DNA of 5,335 nucleotides from Candidatus Thorarchaeota archaeon. GTDB lineage: Archaea; Asgardarchaeota; Thorarchaeia; Thorarchaeales; Thorarchaeaceae. The stretch spans positions 2,212,466 through 2,217,800 of the forward strand of contig CP070658.1 of the NCBI GenBank assembly GCA_020355105.1, written 5' to 3'. The position numbers and the translations under genes are program-made. This document shows, piece after piece, positions 5,093 through 5,335 of this stretch. Under the pieces are notes generated by a model. The model worked only from the letters and a program-made list of their open reading frames with translations, did no database searches and had not been told where the DNA came from. Within the stretch, counting starts at the first letter, position 1; the number at the start of each line of letters is the position of its first letter.

Positions 5093-5335
5093 GATTTGTC
5101 CTCCAATTCTCTCTTCAAGATCTTACCCGCAGCACTCTTGGGTAGGTCGTCACGAAACTCATAGTACTTGGGTATTTTGTAGCGCCCCAGCTTTCCTCCA
5201 AGATACTCTCGGACTTCATCTTCTGTAAGTGACTCACCACTACGCACAACGATGAATGCTTTCCCTACTTCACCCCACTTCTCGTCAGGGACCCCCACGA
5301 CTGCTGATTCCAAGATCTTGGGGTGTTTGTATAGA
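5089..5335 (-). CDS. AMP-dependent acyl-CoA synthetase/ligase, C-terminal 81 codons only
   Basis: The frame is open to the right edge, so the gene starts outside the window and only the mobile C-terminal domain is seen. YKHPKILESAVVGVPDEKWGEVGKA is a textbook C-domain opening of adenylate-forming ligases (fatty-acyl-CoA synthetase type). YKIPKYYEF and LPKSAAGKILKREL follow. The Lys in SAAGKIL is the conserved lysine needed for the adenylation half-reaction. The enzyme would activate a carboxylic acid to acyl-AMP and then acyl-CoA. The stop TGA overlaps the GTG start of the thiolase-fold gene, so these two are translated from one message. A TTG at 5313 is not the start; it is an internal leucine codon within the conserved domain. 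Confidence 0.93.
   Translation of the reverse strand, partial: LYKHPKILESAVVGVPDEKWGEVGKAFIVVRSGESLTEDEVREYLGGKLGRYKIPKYYEFRDDLPKSAAGKILKRELEDKS
5093..5104 (-). promoter_or_regulatory. Strong ribosome-binding site fixing the GTG start of the thiolase-fold gene
   Basis: GGAGGA at 5104-5099 lies 6 bases before GTG 5092, inside the last codons of the ligase gene. The site and the 4-base GTGA overlap together choose GTG over any internal ATG. They also indicate translational coupling between ligase and synthase. Confidence 0.75.

Noticed and set aside
4820..5164. Plus-strand 114-codon open frame
   Set aside because: It is antisense to the conserved N-terminus of the thiolase-fold enzyme and the C-terminus of the ligase, both with clear motifs.
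1..5335. CRISPR array, tRNA or rRNA genes
   Set aside because: No regularly spaced direct repeats and no cloverleaf or rRNA-like stretch were seen in the gaps, the largest of which is 332 bases.

Overview
The window is most likely archaeal and chromosomal. The genes are compact and moderate in GC, ATG, GTG and TTG starts all occur, several starts have a GGTG or GGAGG ribosome-binding site, and TATA-like AT-rich tracts lie in the one large gap. The acyl-CoA ligase / thiolase-fold synthase / MaoC set resembles archaeal lipid or acyl-CoA gene sets. An Asgard-type archaeon is a guess that cannot be proven from this sequence alone.

Left half (1-3017): an arsenosugar/'rSAM-selenodomain' type module lies on the minus strand. 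It holds an ArsS-like radical SAM protein (2067-3017), then a TIGR04282/DUF2064-type transferase (1335-2039), then the N-terminal 148 codons of a family-2 glycosyltransferase of the TIGR04283 kind (1-446, running off the left edge). Between the two transferases, on the opposite strand, sits an unrecognised polytopic membrane protein (558-1313).

That membrane gene is bracketed by a perfect 14-bp inverted repeat (546-559 and 1297-1310) whose arms overlap its first and last codons. If the segment flipped, all four genes would point the same way. The membrane reading frame would also lose its stop codon and run in phase, through 33 open codons, into the glycosyltransferase. This is the most interesting observation here. 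It could be an invertible switch, the scar of one past inversion, or coincidence.

Middle (3018-3640): a 332-bp gap carries TATA-like tracts and several short inverted repeats that could be operators, apparently serving ArsS leftward and a small gene rightward. The small plus-strand ORF (3350-3520, 56 codons) has a good GAGGT ribosome-binding site. Its frame continues beyond one amber codon for 35 more codons and ends 12 bases from the MaoC gene.

Right half (3641-5335): a tight minus-strand operon runs from the C-terminus of an AMP-forming acyl-CoA synthetase (partial), through a thiolase-fold 3-oxoacyl synthase III-like enzyme (overlapping it by GTGA), to a MaoC-type (R)-hydratase 12 bases later. 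Together they suggest activation of an acyl group, a Claisen-type condensation or related acyl transfer, and hydration/dehydration of a 3-hydroxyacyl/enoyl thioester. The synthase has Arg where I expect the catalytic His of the family.
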